Assembly (NCBI RefSeq): GCF_001908235.1
Contig: NZ_LGHK01000016.1
Coordinates: 167,977 to 231,976, forward strand
DNA length: 64,000 bases
Direction of reading: 5' to 3'
Source of the DNA: Bradyrhizobium sp. NAS96.2
GTDB taxonomy: Bacteria > Pseudomonadota > Alphaproteobacteria > Rhizobiales > Xanthobacteraceae
The notes beneath the pieces were generated by a model. It was given only the letters and a program-made list of their open reading frames with translations. It was not told the DNA's origin and searched no databases. The position numbers and the translations under genes are program-made. Position 1 is the first letter of the stretch, and every line of letters starts with the position of its first letter. Positions 17,803 to 27,020 of the stretch are shown in pieces.

Positions 17803-18996
17803 TCAGACCACCTTGCGCTGGCGGAGCTCGGCGATCTCGTCCTTGCCGAAGCCGAATTCGGCCAGCACTTCCTCGGTCTGCTCGCCGAATTCCGGCGGCC
17901 GCGCCGCCATCCTGCTCGGCGTCCGCGACAGCGTGACGGGCTGGCTGACCAGCTGGATGTGCCGGTTCTCGTCGTTCGGCACGTGCTGGGCCATGCCGAG
18001 ATGCTTGACCTGGGCATCCTCGAACATCTGGTCGATCGAGTAGATCGGCCCGCACGGTACGCCGGCGGCGTTCAGCTCCTCCACCCAGGTGTCGGTCGAC
18101 TTCTTCTCGGTCAGCGCGTTGATCCGCGCATTCAGCGCGTCGCGGTTCTTCGAGCGCGCCGGCGCGGTCGCGTAGTCGGGGTCGGTGATCAGCTCGGGCG
18201 CGCCGATCGCCTGGGCGCAGCGCTCCCAGATCCGTCCGCCAGTCGTGGCGATGTTGATGTAGCCGTCGGAGGTCTTGAACACGCCGGTCGGGATCGAGGT
18301 CGGATGGTTGTTGCCGGCCTGCTTGGCGATTTCCTTTTCCATCAGCCAGCGTGCCGCCTGGAAATCCAGCATGAAGATCTGCGCCTGCAGCAGCGAAGTC
18401 TGCACCCATTGGCCCTCGCCGGACACGTCGCGTTCCAGGAGCGCGGTGAGGATGCCGAGCGCGCAGAACAGGCCTGCGGTGAGGTCGGCGACGGGGATGC
18501 CGACCCGCATCGGGCCTTCGCCGGGCGCGCCGGTCACCGACATCAGGCCGCCCATGCCCTGTGCGATTTGATCGAAGCCCGGGCGCTTGTGGTAGGGGCC
18601 GTCCTGGCCGAAGCCGGAGATGCTGCCATAGACGATCTTCGGATTGATCTTGCGAATGCTCTCATAGTCGATGCCGAGCTTGGCCTTCACGTCCGGCCGG
18701 AAGTTCTCGACCACGACGTCAGCCTGCTCGGCGAGCCGCTTGAACACCTCGAGCCCCCTGGGGTCTTTCAGGTTCAGCGTCATGGCCCGCTTGTTGCGGT
18801 GCAGGTTCTGGAAGTCGGATCCGCCGCGCGGGCCGCCCGGCTGCTCGCCGCCGCCGTCCTCCAGCAGCGCATCGATCTTGATGACGTTGGCACCCCAGTC
18901 GGCGAGCTGGCGCACGCAGGTCGGCCCGGACCGGACCCGGGTCAAATCCAGCACGGTGAAGCGGGACAGGGCTTGGGATGCGCGGGGAAAGGGCAT
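17803..18996 (-). CDS. CoA-transferase family III (CaiB/BaiF)
   Basis: 397 residues. Class III CoA-transferases move CoA between acids through an aspartyl-CoA thioester; the catalytic aspartate should be D171 in GIPVADLTAGLF. Other family landmarks are VLDLTRVRSGPTCVRQLADWGANVIKI at the N-terminus, NLHRNKRAMTLNLKDPRG, VVENFRPDVKAKLG and SGFGQDGPYHKRPGFDQIAQGMGG. It resembles formyl-CoA:oxalate and related transferases, but substrate cannot be inferred. It is transcribed towards tctA and away from the polysaccharide locus, with a 250-bp region before the flippase gene. Confidence 0.9.
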   Translation of the reverse strand: MPFPRASQALSRFTVLDLTRVRSGPTCVRQLADWGANVIKIDALLEDGGGEQPGGPRGGSDFQNLHRNKRAMTLNLKDPRGLEVFKRLAEQADVVVENFRPDVKAKLGIDYESIRKINPKIVYGSISGFGQDGPYHKRPGFDQIAQGMGGLMSVTGAPGEGPMRVGIPVADLTAGLFCALGILTALLERDVSGEGQWVQTSLLQAQIFMLDFQAARWLMEKEIAKQAGNNHPTSIPTGVFKTSDGYINIATTGGRIWERCAQAIGAPELITDPDYATAPARSKNRDALNARINALTEKKSTDTWVEELNAAGVPCGPIYSIDQMFEDAQVKHLGMAQHVPNDENRHIQLVSQPVTLSRTPSRMAARPPEFGEQTEEVLAEFGFGKDEIAELRQRKVV

Positions 18997-19074
18997 TGAG
19001 ACACCTCTTGTTTGGCGGGCGCTGTGGGGGGCTATTGCTCATCTGCCATAGACAATTTGGCAGGTCTTTCCAAC

Positions 19075-19120
19075 TGTTACCCCGATAACAACCGCGGAAA
19101 CGAACAGTCACGGTTCCGCG
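19075..19120. promoter_or_regulatory. Two inverted repeats in the divergent gap before the flippase gene
   Basis: The 252-bp gap between the divergent CoA-transferase and flippase genes holds TGTTA-N6-TAACA (19075-19090) and, right after it, CGCGGAA-N14-TTCCGCG (19093-19120). These could be regulator sites for either gene. No second copy was noticed elsewhere, so support is limited to symmetry and position. Confidence 0.3.
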
Positions 19121-19248
19121 AAAACCGGCTCTGCGTCGGCTGCGATTCGAGCCTGCCCACACCTGCGCGCCGGTCGACCGTCCGCCAACCCTCGACAATC
19201 GCCGTGCTGGCTGCTAGCCCGTCGCCCCACCGGATGGGTTTTGCCCTT

Positions 19249-20850
19249 ATGAAAGAGGGACTTGAGGCGTTTCGACGTGATGGACCGAAAGCGGGCATGG
19301 CAGTGAAGAGAGGTCCGTCCCATCTGCTCGGCAACTCGGCATGGAATGCGACTGCGTTTGCGGTCGCGGTTCTGCTCAACCTCGCGATTCTCCCGTTCGT
19401 GATTTTTCGGCTCGGCCTCGCCGCATTCGGCGTTGCGGGCCTCGTGACCGCCTGTGTCGCGCCGGCGCTGATGTTCAGCAACGCGCTTGGCCTCTCGACG
19501 GCGCGCGAACTCGCGCAACGGTTGGAACCGTCCGATCGCGACGAGGCGCGGCGGTTCTTCGCGACCGCCCTTGCGCTCGCCATCGCCGTGGGTGCCCTGA
19601 TCGCGGCCTTGCTGATCTTTGCGGGCGCGCCGCTCGCGCGGTTGGGATTTCACCTCGGCGGCCCGGCTGCCGAAGACCTCGGACTTGCCTTCGCGTTAGC
19701 CGGCGCCGGCTGGCTCTGCCAGTGCCTTTTCGCGGTCTTCCTCTCGTTGTTCACGGCGCGTCAGGATTACCGGCGGATTGCGGCGATCAGCATCACGGGC
19801 ACGGTGGTGACGACGATGTCGATGCTGCTGCTGATCCCGTACGCGCCGCGCGCCTCGACCTTCCTCGGCTGTCAGGCCCTGGGCTTCGCGACCAATCTCC
19901 TGATGGCCTTCGCTTCGTCGCGGCGCGCAATCAGCGACTGGCTGGCCCGTCCGGCGGTTGATCGCAGTGCGCTGCGCGCCCTGGTGAAGCTTGGCGGCTG
20001 GCAGGTCGCGGCACAAAGCGGCGCGCTGTTTGCCGGGCAGGCAGATCGCTATCTGCTCGGCGCGCTGCTGCAGCCGCAATTCGTCGGCTTCTACGGCGTC
20101 GCGCAGCGGCTGGAGGAAGCGGTCTATATCGGTGTGCTGAAGATCGGCGAGATATTGTTCCCGTTCTTCAGCACGCTGCAGAAGGAGGATGACGATCGCA
20201 AGGTCGACCTCCTGCTGCGCTCGTCCTGGATTCTCAATGTGCTGGCCGCGAGCGCGCTTGGCGGGCTGATCCCGGTTGCCGGCGCGTTGCTGCATCGATG
20301 GACCGGCGCCGAGGTCGCCGCCGAAGCGCAGCTGGTGCTCGTGGTGCTCGCGATCAGCGGGATATTGGGGTCGAGCGCCAACGTGTTCGCGTTCTATCTG
20401 CTGTCGCAGGGGCGGTCCAGCTTCAACGCGCTGATCTCCCTCGTTACCGGCATCTTCACGCTGGCGACCAGCGCCATCGCGCTGCCGTATTTCGGCTGGC
20501 AGGCGGCCGGCTGGAGCTCCTGCGTCGGGATGGCCGCCCAGATGGTGATCACGGTGCTGCTGCTTAGGCGAACCTTCCGGCTTTCAGCGATGTGGTCGCG
20601 GATGCTGCATTTCGTCCTGATCCCGCTCGGCACGGGCATCGCCGTTGCGCTGGCGCTGCGCTCGCAGCTTGGCCATGTGTCATTCGACCACGCGCCGTCA
20701 TGGTGGTATGTGGTGTCGCTCTACAGCGTATCGGCGGCGGCGATCTTTGTCGCCGCCATCGCCGTGTCGCAGCTTGGTCCTTATCGCGCCGTCTGCTGGC
20801 GGGATCTCCGCATCATCATCACTCGCTTCTTGCCCTTCAAGGCCGCCTAG
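19249..20850 (+). CDS. wzx: Polysaccharide flippase (Wzx-like, MATE/MOP superfamily)
   Basis: About 533 residues (517 if the ATG at 19297 is the start). Roughly a dozen hydrophobic helices run from LLGNSAWNATAFAVAVLLNLAILPFV to the C-terminal ALRSQLG...AAIFVAAIAVSQLG, with the oligosaccharide-flippase features FLIF-like TM1, a central LVKLGGWQVAAQSGALFAGQADRYLLG and PQFVGFYGVAQRLEEAVY. Such proteins flip undecaprenyl-linked repeat units across the inner membrane. It is the first gene of the polysaccharide locus and its stop is 2 bp before asnB. No Wzy-type polymerase gene is recognisable in the window. The start is uncertain; several in-frame ATGs precede TM1. Confidence 0.82.
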   Translation: MKEGLEAFRRDGPKAGMAVKRGPSHLLGNSAWNATAFAVAVLLNLAILPFVIFRLGLAAFGVAGLVTACVAPALMFSNALGLSTARELAQRLEPSDRDEARRFFATALALAIAVGALIAALLIFAGAPLARLGFHLGGPAAEDLGLAFALAGAGWLCQCLFAVFLSLFTARQDYRRIAAISITGTVVTTMSMLLLIPYAPRASTFLGCQALGFATNLLMAFASSRRAISDWLARPAVDRSALRALVKLGGWQVAAQSGALFAGQADRYLLGALLQPQFVGFYGVAQRLEEAVYIGVLKIGEILFPFFSTLQKEDDDRKVDLLLRSSWILNVLAASALGGLIPVAGALLHRWTGAEVAAEAQLVLVVLAISGILGSSANVFAFYLLSQGRSSFNALISLVTGIFTLATSAIALPYFGWQAAGWSSCVGMAAQMVITVLLLRRTFRLSAMWSRMLHFVLIPLGTGIAVALALRSQLGHVSFDHAPSWWYVVSLYSVSAAAIFVAAIAVSQLGPYRAVCWRDLRIIITRFLPFKAA

Positions 20851-20852
20851 AC

Positions 20853-22691
20853 ATGTGTGGTATCGCAGGCATCGTCAATCTTCGGGGCAATCCCGTCGAG
20901 CCGGCCGAGATCTCGCGGCTCACCAGCCTGATCGCGCATCGCGGGCCGTTCGGCGAGGGCACCTGGTTCAATGCCAAGCGAAACGTCGCCTTCGGCCATC
21001 GCCGGCTCGCCATCATCGATCCCGGCGAGGGCGGCTATCAGCCGATGGCATCAGGCGACGGCCGCCATGTGATCGTCTACAATGGCGAGATCTACAACTT
21101 CCTCGAATTGCGCCGCGAGCTCGAGGCGAAGGGCGCGGTTTTCCGCAGCCAGTCCGATACCGAGGTGATCCTTGCCGCCTGGCAGGCCTGGGGCGAGGAC
21201 ATGCTGCTGCGCTTCAACGGCATGTGGGCACTGGCGATCTACGACACTGTCGCGGATGATCTGTTCCTCGCGCGCGATCGCTTCGGCATCAAGCCGATGC
21301 TGTACGCGCTGTCGTCGGAGCGATTCGTCTTCGCATCCGAGCAGCGGGCGCTGGCGCGGAGCGGACTGGTTGAGACGTCGCTCGACGTCGACGTGGCGCG
21401 GCGGCTGCTGCTTGATCCGTTCGGGATCGAAGGCAGCGAGCGGGCCCTGTTTTCTCAATTGCGTCGCCTGCAGGGCGGCCACTGCATGTGGTTGCGTCAG
21501 GGGCGGGCGCAGGTGCGCCGCTGGTGGCGGACCGTGGATCATTTGCCTGCGATCCCGCAAACCGAAGCCGAACGCGTCGGGCGCTTTCGCGAGCTGTTTC
21601 AGGATTCCGTGGCGCTGCGCATGCGCAGCGACGTTCCGATCGGGACCTGCCTGTCCGGCGGCTTCGACTCGTCCGCGGTGATCTGTGCGATGGCGACCCA
21701 TGAGAAGGCCGGCATGGGACCGCGCGACTCGACCGCCTGGCGGCATGCCTTTGTCGCGACCTTCCCCGGCGCCAGCAATGACGAGCGGCCGATGGCGGAG
21801 GAAGCGGCTGCGTGGGCCGATGTGGCGCCGAGCTTTCTCGAGATCGGGCGCTCCGACGCGCTCACCGACCTTGATCGGATCCTTGACGACAATGACGACG
21901 TCTATATCGGGCTGCCGAGCGCGCCGTGGCTGATCTATCGTGAGCTCCGCCGCCAGAACGTCACCGTGTCGCTTGACGGCCACGGCGCTGACGAATTGAT
22001 GGGCGCCTACCTGCAAGAGGGGCAGTCGACCGCATTCCGGATCCGGAACGCCGCCGCTGCGCTCACGTCGCGGTCGCAGCTGGCGCAGCGCGGCATCGAC
22101 TTCCTGCGGGCGCAGATGATCAGGCGCCAGGGGCATTATTTCTTGCGGGGAGGCCTGGCGGCGATGCCTGCACCGCTGCCGCTGGTCGCCGAGGATGACG
22201 AATTGCCTGATACGTGGGGCGCGCTGAACCGGCGTCTCTATCGCATGTTCCACTCGACCACGCTGCCCACCATTCTGCGCAACTTCGACCGGCTCTCGAT
22301 GGCGCACGGGATCGAGGTGCGCATGCCGTTCATGGACTGGCGTCTGGTCACCTATACGATGGCGCTGCCGGAAACGAGCAAATCGGCCGATGGCATGACC
22401 AAGGTGATTGCACGTCAGGCGATGACAAACCTGATGCCCGAGAGTATCCGAACCGCGCGCCGCAAGGTCGGATTCAATTCGCCAATGCCGGAATGGCTGA
22501 ATGGACCGTTGGCCGGTTGGACCGCGGAACTGCTCGATCGGAAGGTCCCGGCCTTTGCCGAGTTCGTCGACGAAGTACCGCTCCGAAAGGCGGTCGGCCA
22601 CTTGACGGCAACGCAGGGCTGGGATTGGGAATCCGTTGGCCGGATCTGGCCATACCTGAACATGAAATGGATGTTGGCGAGGACCGCGTAA
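20853..22691 (+). CDS. asnB: Glutamine-dependent amidotransferase, asparagine synthase family (copy 1)
   Basis: 612 residues. The class II glutaminase domain starts with the nucleophile in MCGIAGIVN (C2), followed by AHRGPFGEG, FGHRRLAIID and IVYNGEIYNFLELR. The synthetase domain has the ATP-binding loop TCLSGGFDSSAVI (about residues 265-277) and LDGHGADELMGAY. In polysaccharide loci such proteins are thought to amidate uronic acids rather than make asparagine; that is inference here. AHRGPFGEG carries F where D is usual (RGPDGEG). It starts 2 bp after the flippase stop and begins a tightly packed run of seven genes. Confidence 0.9.
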   Translation: MCGIAGIVNLRGNPVEPAEISRLTSLIAHRGPFGEGTWFNAKRNVAFGHRRLAIIDPGEGGYQPMASGDGRHVIVYNGEIYNFLELRRELEAKGAVFRSQSDTEVILAAWQAWGEDMLLRFNGMWALAIYDTVADDLFLARDRFGIKPMLYALSSERFVFASEQRALARSGLVETSLDVDVARRLLLDPFGIEGSERALFSQLRRLQGGHCMWLRQGRAQVRRWWRTVDHLPAIPQTEAERVGRFRELFQDSVALRMRSDVPIGTCLSGGFDSSAVICAMATHEKAGMGPRDSTAWRHAFVATFPGASNDERPMAEEAAAWADVAPSFLEIGRSDALTDLDRILDDNDDVYIGLPSAPWLIYRELRRQNVTVSLDGHGADELMGAYLQEGQSTAFRIRNAAAALTSRSQLAQRGIDFLRAQMIRRQGHYFLRGGLAAMPAPLPLVAEDDELPDTWGALNRRLYRMFHSTTLPTILRNFDRLSMAHGIEVRMPFMDWRLVTYTMALPETSKSADGMTKVIARQAMTNLMPESIRTARRKVGFNSPMPEWLNGPLAGWTAELLDRKVPAFAEFVDEVPLRKAVGHLTATQGWDWESVGRIWPYLNMKWMLARTA

Positions 22692-22694
22692 CCG

Positions 22695-23792
22695 ATGCGT
22701 CTGTTCCAGAATAGCGGTCTTTATCCGTCTTATCTGCCGAGGCTGAACCAGCTTGCGGCCAAAGCGTCGACCTTCGCTGCGCGTCGCGACGTGTTCCTGC
22801 ATGATCGCTTCGGCGCGGCGCATTTTCTCGAGCCGGTGCTTGACGGCGCACCTGAAGCCTTTTTCACCAATGCCGACGACGAAGTGCTGCAGCGCCAATG
22901 GGCGCGCGAGCAGGGCATGCAGGGGACGCCGACGCTGGAAGCCATTCTGCTCGCGCAGATCGAGCATCACAGAACCGAGGTGTTCTACAATCTCGATCCG
23001 GTGCGTTATCCCACTGCGTTCGTCGCCAAGCTTCCCGGCTGTGTGAAGAAGACCTTGTGCTGGCGCGCGGCGCCTTCCGGCAATGCCGACCTGACCGCCT
23101 ATGGCGCGGTGCTTGGAAACTTCCCCTCGATCCTCGAGGCGTGGCGCAGCAAGGGCTGCCGGGCCGAGCTGTTCTTCCCCGCGATCGATCCTGTGATGGA
23201 GCAGTACGGCCACGGCGAACGGCCGATCGATGTGGCGTTTGTCGGTGGATATTCGCGGCATCACAGCGCCCGCGGCAGGACGCTTGAACAGGTCGCGGCC
23301 CTGGCGGCCGATCGCAACATCGTGTTCTGCCTCGATGCATCGCGGCTGACGCGGCTTGCCGAAAGCGCGCCCGGGCGATTGCTGCCGCTCGGGAAGCACC
23401 GGCGGCCCGACGTCATCGCGCGCATCGCAAGGCTGCCGCTGTTCGGCCGTGACCTCTACGAGCTGTTCGGGTCAGCGAAGATCGTGCTCAACGGCGCAAT
23501 CGACATGGCCGGCAATGATCGCGGCAATATGCGCTGCTTCGAGGCGATGGGCTGCGGGTCACTGCTGGTGTCGGATGCTGGCAACTATCCGGAGGCGATG
23601 CAGGACGGCGTAACGATGCGCACCTATGATGTTCCCGAGCGGGCCGTGGAGGCGATTTCGAGCAGCCTGCAGGATTGGCCGCACTGGGCCGAGACCGCCG
23701 CAACCGGCAGGGCGCGCGTGCAGCAGACCTACAGCAAGGCCTCGCAATGGGCGCAGTTTATCGATCTCGTCGCGCGGATTGAGCCGTGCTAG
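22695..23792 (+). CDS. Glycosyltransferase, CgeB/group 1-like
   Basis: 365 residues. The C-terminal half has the GT-B layout: PIDVAFVGGYSRHHSARGRTL, then DLYELFGSAKIVLNGAIDM, GNDRGNMRCFEAMGCGSLLVSDAGNYPE and a final helix. The RCFEAMGCG segment is the usual nucleotide-sugar-binding glutamate region of CgeB-like and GT4-type enzymes. The N-terminal half (residues 1-170) is poorly conserved to my eye. It is probably a cytoplasmic enzyme adding a sugar to the lipid-linked repeat. It starts 3 bp after asnB. Confidence 0.75.
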   Translation: MRLFQNSGLYPSYLPRLNQLAAKASTFAARRDVFLHDRFGAAHFLEPVLDGAPEAFFTNADDEVLQRQWAREQGMQGTPTLEAILLAQIEHHRTEVFYNLDPVRYPTAFVAKLPGCVKKTLCWRAAPSGNADLTAYGAVLGNFPSILEAWRSKGCRAELFFPAIDPVMEQYGHGERPIDVAFVGGYSRHHSARGRTLEQVAALAADRNIVFCLDASRLTRLAESAPGRLLPLGKHRRPDVIARIARLPLFGRDLYELFGSAKIVLNGAIDMAGNDRGNMRCFEAMGCGSLLVSDAGNYPEAMQDGVTMRTYDVPERAVEAISSSLQDWPHWAETAATGRARVQQTYSKASQWAQFIDLVARIEPC

Positions 23793-23834
23793 AGGGGGCA
23801 CAGAGCCGGCCAGCGGGCGGGCGATCGGGCCGAG

Positions 23835-24677
23835 ATGATGTCTGCAAGTGACTTGATCCATCAATTGAAATGGGCGGCCGACGGGCTTGCCGTGCCGCTC
23901 TTCAAGCTGCGGCCGCGGCCGTTCGGCCCTGGCTATCAGACGGTCAAGCGCGACACAATTACCGCGGCTATCGATGCGGGCCTGCTGCAGGCAGGAAAGG
24001 AGCTTCCGCCCGGCTATGGCGTCGCCATGGACGAGCGCGTGGTCGAATATCCCTGGGTCTATGGCCGATTGAGCAATGTCGGCAAAATGCTGGACGCGGG
24101 ATCGACCTTCAATCATGATTTCCTGCTGGCGCGTCCGCCATTGCACGGCGCCGACCTCACCATCATGACGCTGGCGCCGGAGCGGCGGTGCTATTGGCAT
24201 GATGGCTACTCCTATGTGTTTGGCGATCTCCGGAAGACGATGTTCGGCGATCAGGTGTTCGACACGGTCGCCAGCATTTCGACGATCGAGCATATCGGCC
24301 TCGACAATCAGATGCTGTACACGGGCGACCCGCGCGACGCCGAGACCGATCGGGACGGTTTCGTTCCGGCGGTGAAGGAGTTCAAGCGCATTCTCAAGCC
24401 GGGCGGGACCTGCCTGATCTCCGTGCCGTTCGGCAAGCGCGACAATCTCGGCTGGTACCAGGTGTTCGATCTTGCGATGATCGAGCGGATCATCGAGGCA
24501 TTCGGCGCGGCCTCTCACCATGTCGACTATTTCGGCTATTCGCGGCAGGGCTGGTCGCGCCAGAGCGCGGAGGCACTCGCTGACGCCACCGTCTTTGACA
24601 TCCATACCGGCAAGGGGCAGGGCAATGACCTTGCGGCGTCGTCGCGCGCCGTTGCGTGCCTGCAGTTGACGGCATGA
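23835..24677 (+). CDS. Class I SAM-dependent methyltransferase-like protein
   Basis: 280 residues. [22 protein letters not shown] holds a SAM-binding-type glycine/acidic loop, followed by [29 protein letters not shown] (motif equivalent to LEHV) and [16 protein letters not shown]. The family resembles DUF268-type methyltransferases found in sugar clusters. The target, probably a sugar hydroxyl or a nucleotide-sugar carbon, is unknown. Tandem ATGs at 23835 and 23838 are both usable. Its stop overlaps the next start (ATGA at 24674). Confidence 0.72.
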   Translation: MMSASDLIHQLKWAADGLAVPLFKLRPRPFGPGYQTVKRDTITAAIDAGLLQAGKELPPGYGVAMDERVVEYPWVYGRLSNVGKMLDAGSTFNHDFLLARPPLHGADLTIMTLAPERRCYWHDGYSYVFGDLRKTMFGDQVFDTVASISTIEHIGLDNQMLYTGDPRDAETDRDGFVPAVKEFKRILKPGGTCLISVPFGKRDNLGWYQVFDLAMIERIIEAFGAASHHVDYFGYSRQGWSRQSAEALADATVFDIHTGKGQGNDLAASSRAVACLQLTA

Positions 24678-25243
24678 ATGTCGATTACCTGATCCAGCGT
24701 CTGCTTGGGCGCGCGACCTGCCGCTTGCAGGCAGACGCGGCGCTCGGCCGCCATGCCAGGATCAGAAACATCCGTGGCGATTCCGACAAGATCGTCGTCG
24801 GCCGCAATAGCCGCATCCTCGGCGAGCTCCTGACCTTCGCGCATGGTGGGGCGATCAAGATCGGCGAGTGGTGCTACGTCGGCGAGGGAACCCGGATCTG
24901 GTCGGCCGCCTCGATCGAGATCGGCAACCGCGTTCTGATCTCGCATTCGGCCAATGTTTTCGACAACCTCACGCACCCGCTGCGGGCAGCGGAGCGGCAC
25001 CGGCAGGTCCAGCAGATTTTCACGCGCGGCCATCCGAGCGACATCTCGCTTGACGAGAGCCCGGTCAAGATCTGCGATGACGCCTGGATCGGTGCCGGTG
25101 CAATGGTCCTGCGTGGTGTGACGGTCGGGCAGGGCGCAATCGTAGCGGCCGGCGCGGTCGTGACCAGGGATGTCGCGCCGTTTACGATCGTGGCGGGCAA
25201 TCCCGCGGTGCTGGTGAGGGAGCTTGGCCCCGATGAACGGTGA
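24674..25243 (+). CDS. Hexapeptide-repeat acyltransferase (WcaF/maltose-acetyltransferase-like)
   Basis: 189 residues. A left-handed beta-helix is visible from isoleucine-rich hexads ([54 protein letters not shown]). The histidine in [13 protein letters not shown] and the C-terminal [32 protein letters not shown]...VAGNPA are typical of trimeric O-acetyltransferases using acetyl-CoA. A role in O-acetylating the polysaccharide or its precursor is likely. The start overlaps the upstream stop as ATGA, so translation is probably coupled. Confidence 0.88.
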   Translation: MNVDYLIQRLLGRATCRLQADAALGRHARIRNIRGDSDKIVVGRNSRILGELLTFAHGGAIKIGEWCYVGEGTRIWSAASIEIGNRVLISHSANVFDNLTHPLRAAERHRQVQQIFTRGHPSDISLDESPVKICDDAWIGAGAMVLRGVTVGQGAIVAAGAVVTRDVAPFTIVAGNPAVLVRELGPDER

Positions 25244-26084
25244 GCGCAAGTTTACCACCTGGGAGGAAGCGGTGGTCTGGCTGCGCAATCAGCCGGAGCA
25301 GCGTCAGCTCGTGCTCGACGCATTCTACGACGATCCGCTGGTTGGCGCCGCTGAGCGCTATTTCCGGAGCTCGGAGTGGCAGGCGGTCGCCGCGCTGCTC
25401 ACCGGCCGGTCAGGTGCCGCGCTCGACGTTGGCGCCGGTCGTGGCATTGCGAGCTACGCGCTCGCCCGAACCGGCTTTGCCGTCACCGCGCTCGAGCCGG
25501 ACCCCAGCGCGATCGTGGGAGCGGCAGCGATCAGTGGCCTGGCGCAACAGACGCAATTGCCAATCCAGGTGGTCGAGGAGTTTTCCGAGCGGCTGCCATT
25601 CGCCGATGCGACATTCGATCTCGTGTTCGCGCGCGCCGTGCTGCATCATACGCGCGATCTCGACGGCGCATGCCGGGAGATGTTTCGGGTCCTGCGGCCG
25701 GGTGGCATGCTGATCGCGGCGCGCGAGCATGTCATCAGCAAGGAGGCGGACCTGCCGCAGTTCCTTGCGCAGCACCCGTTGCACCACCTTTACGGCGGCG
25801 AGCATGCCTTCCTGCTCGATCGTTACACCGGCGCGCTGACCACCGCAGGATTCTCTGCGATCGACACGCTGGCGCCGCTGCAAAGTCCGATCAACCTGTT
25901 TCCCTATACGCTCGAGACGCTGAGAGCGGCGATCGTGACGAAGCTGTCGCAAAAGATTCCGGTTGCTCCGCTGTGGCGAACTGCTCTCGCCTCGCGGCGT
26001 GTGTTTGGCTCGCTGCTGTCGATGGCCGAACGTTTCGACAATCGGCCGGGCCGGCTCTACTCCTTTGTCTGTCACAAGGCCTGA
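25233..26084 (+). CDS. Class I SAM-dependent methyltransferase
   Basis: 283 residues. The Rossmann core is clear: [17 protein letters not shown] (motif I, near residue 66), [39 protein letters not shown] and [19 protein letters not shown]. The C-terminal part is a helical cap of unknown partner. Methylation of a sugar or lipid-linked intermediate is plausible. The ATG at 25233 (after GAGGGAG) overlaps the preceding stop by 11 bp; the next gene begins 3 bp after its end. Confidence 0.85.
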   Translation: MNGERKFTTWEEAVVWLRNQPEQRQLVLDAFYDDPLVGAAERYFRSSEWQAVAALLTGRSGAALDVGAGRGIASYALARTGFAVTALEPDPSAIVGAAAISGLAQQTQLPIQVVEEFSERLPFADATFDLVFARAVLHHTRDLDGACREMFRVLRPGGMLIAAREHVISKEADLPQFLAQHPLHHLYGGEHAFLLDRYTGALTTAGFSAIDTLAPLQSPINLFPYTLETLRAAIVTKLSQKIPVAPLWRTALASRRVFGSLLSMAERFDNRPGRLYSFVCHKA

Positions 26085-26087
26085 GCG

Positions 26088-27020
26088 ATGATCGTCTGGA
26101 TTACCGGCGCGAACGGGTTCATCGGCCGCCATCTCGTCCACGAGTTGGCGGGGGCAGGCCATGCCGTGCACGGCGTCGGACACGGAGCGCTTGATGCAAC
26201 CGAAGCCCGGCGGCTTGGCTTGCAGAGCTGGATCAACGGCGAAATCGATGCGGCCAACCTGAATACCCTCGCGGCGGCGCACGGACTGCCGACGCGTATC
26301 TTCCATCTGGCCGGCGGATCGTCCGTCGGCGTCTCGATCGAGCGGCCGTTCGAGGATTTTTCGCGGACGGTTGCGAGCACCGCGCGGCTGCTCGAATGGC
26401 TGCGCGGATCGGCGCCGGATTGCGCAGTGATCGCGGCGTCGAGCGCGGCCGTTTATGGCGCCGACCATGTCGGCCCGATCGCCGAAAATGCCATCGTAAC
26501 TCCGATGTCGCCGTACGGGCAGCACAAGTTGATGATGGAGCAATTGTGCCGGAGCTATGCGCGATCGTTCGGCTTGCATTGCACGGTCGTGCGGCTGTTC
26601 TCCGTCTATGGGCCCAATTTGCGCAAACAATTGCTCTGGGACATCTGTTCGCTGCTCAACAACAAGGAGCAGGTGCTCACGCTCGGTGGGACCGGCAACG
26701 AGATACGTGACTGGACCGACGTTCGCGATGTCGCGAGGCTGCTTGCGAGCGTCGCGGTAGCCTCGTCATCACAGGAGACCTTCCGGGTCATCAATGGCGG
26801 TTCGGGCCGAGGGACGAGGGTCGCCGACATCGCCGCCGGTCTCATCGGACAGTGGGGTAGCAAGACGGTTGTGCGGCACTCGGGGGTAAGCCGCCCCGGT
26901 GATCCCATGAGCCTGTTGGCCGACGATGCGATGCTGCGCCAGATCGGTTTCGATTGGCGCATTCCGCTCGATCAGGGGCTCGCCGACTACGTGGCCTGGT
27001 TCAAGGGGCAGGCTTCGTGA
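26088..27020 (+). CDS. NAD-dependent epimerase/dehydratase (extended SDR)
   Basis: 310 residues. The NAD-binding GxxGxxG is ITGANGFIGRHL, and the catalytic pair is Y143/K147 in YGQHK, preceded by the serine-rich IAASSAAVYG. RLFSVYGPNLRKQLLWD and EIRDWTDVRDVARLL belong to the nucleotide-sugar half. It acts on an NDP-sugar (epimerisation, reduction or dehydration); the precise reaction is not readable. It lies within the tight asnB-GT-MT-AT-MT operon and its stop overlaps the next start (GTGA). Confidence 0.85.
   Translation: MIVWITGANGFIGRHLVHELAGAGHAVHGVGHGALDATEARRLGLQSWINGEIDAANLNTLAAAHGLPTRIFHLAGGSSVGVSIERPFEDFSRTVASTARLLEWLRGSAPDCAVIAASSAAVYGADHVGPIAENAIVTPMSPYGQHKLMMEQLCRSYARSFGLHCTVVRLFSVYGPNLRKQLLWDICSLLNNKEQVLTLGGTGNEIRDWTDVRDVARLLASVAVASSSQETFRVINGGSGRGTRVADIAAGLIGQWGSKTVVRHSGVSRPGDPMSLLADDAMLRQIGFDWRIPLDQGLADYVAWFKGQAS

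Noticed and set aside
21051..23399. 782-codon open frame on the minus strand
   Set aside because: Antisense to asnB copy 1 and the following glycosyltransferase; no domain recognisable, produced by third-position GC bias.
26753..26765. Second GCGGTAG ops-like heptamer
   Set aside because: Lies inside the epimerase coding sequence with no hairpin and no operon start nearby; taken as chance and used as a caution for the 35771 site.
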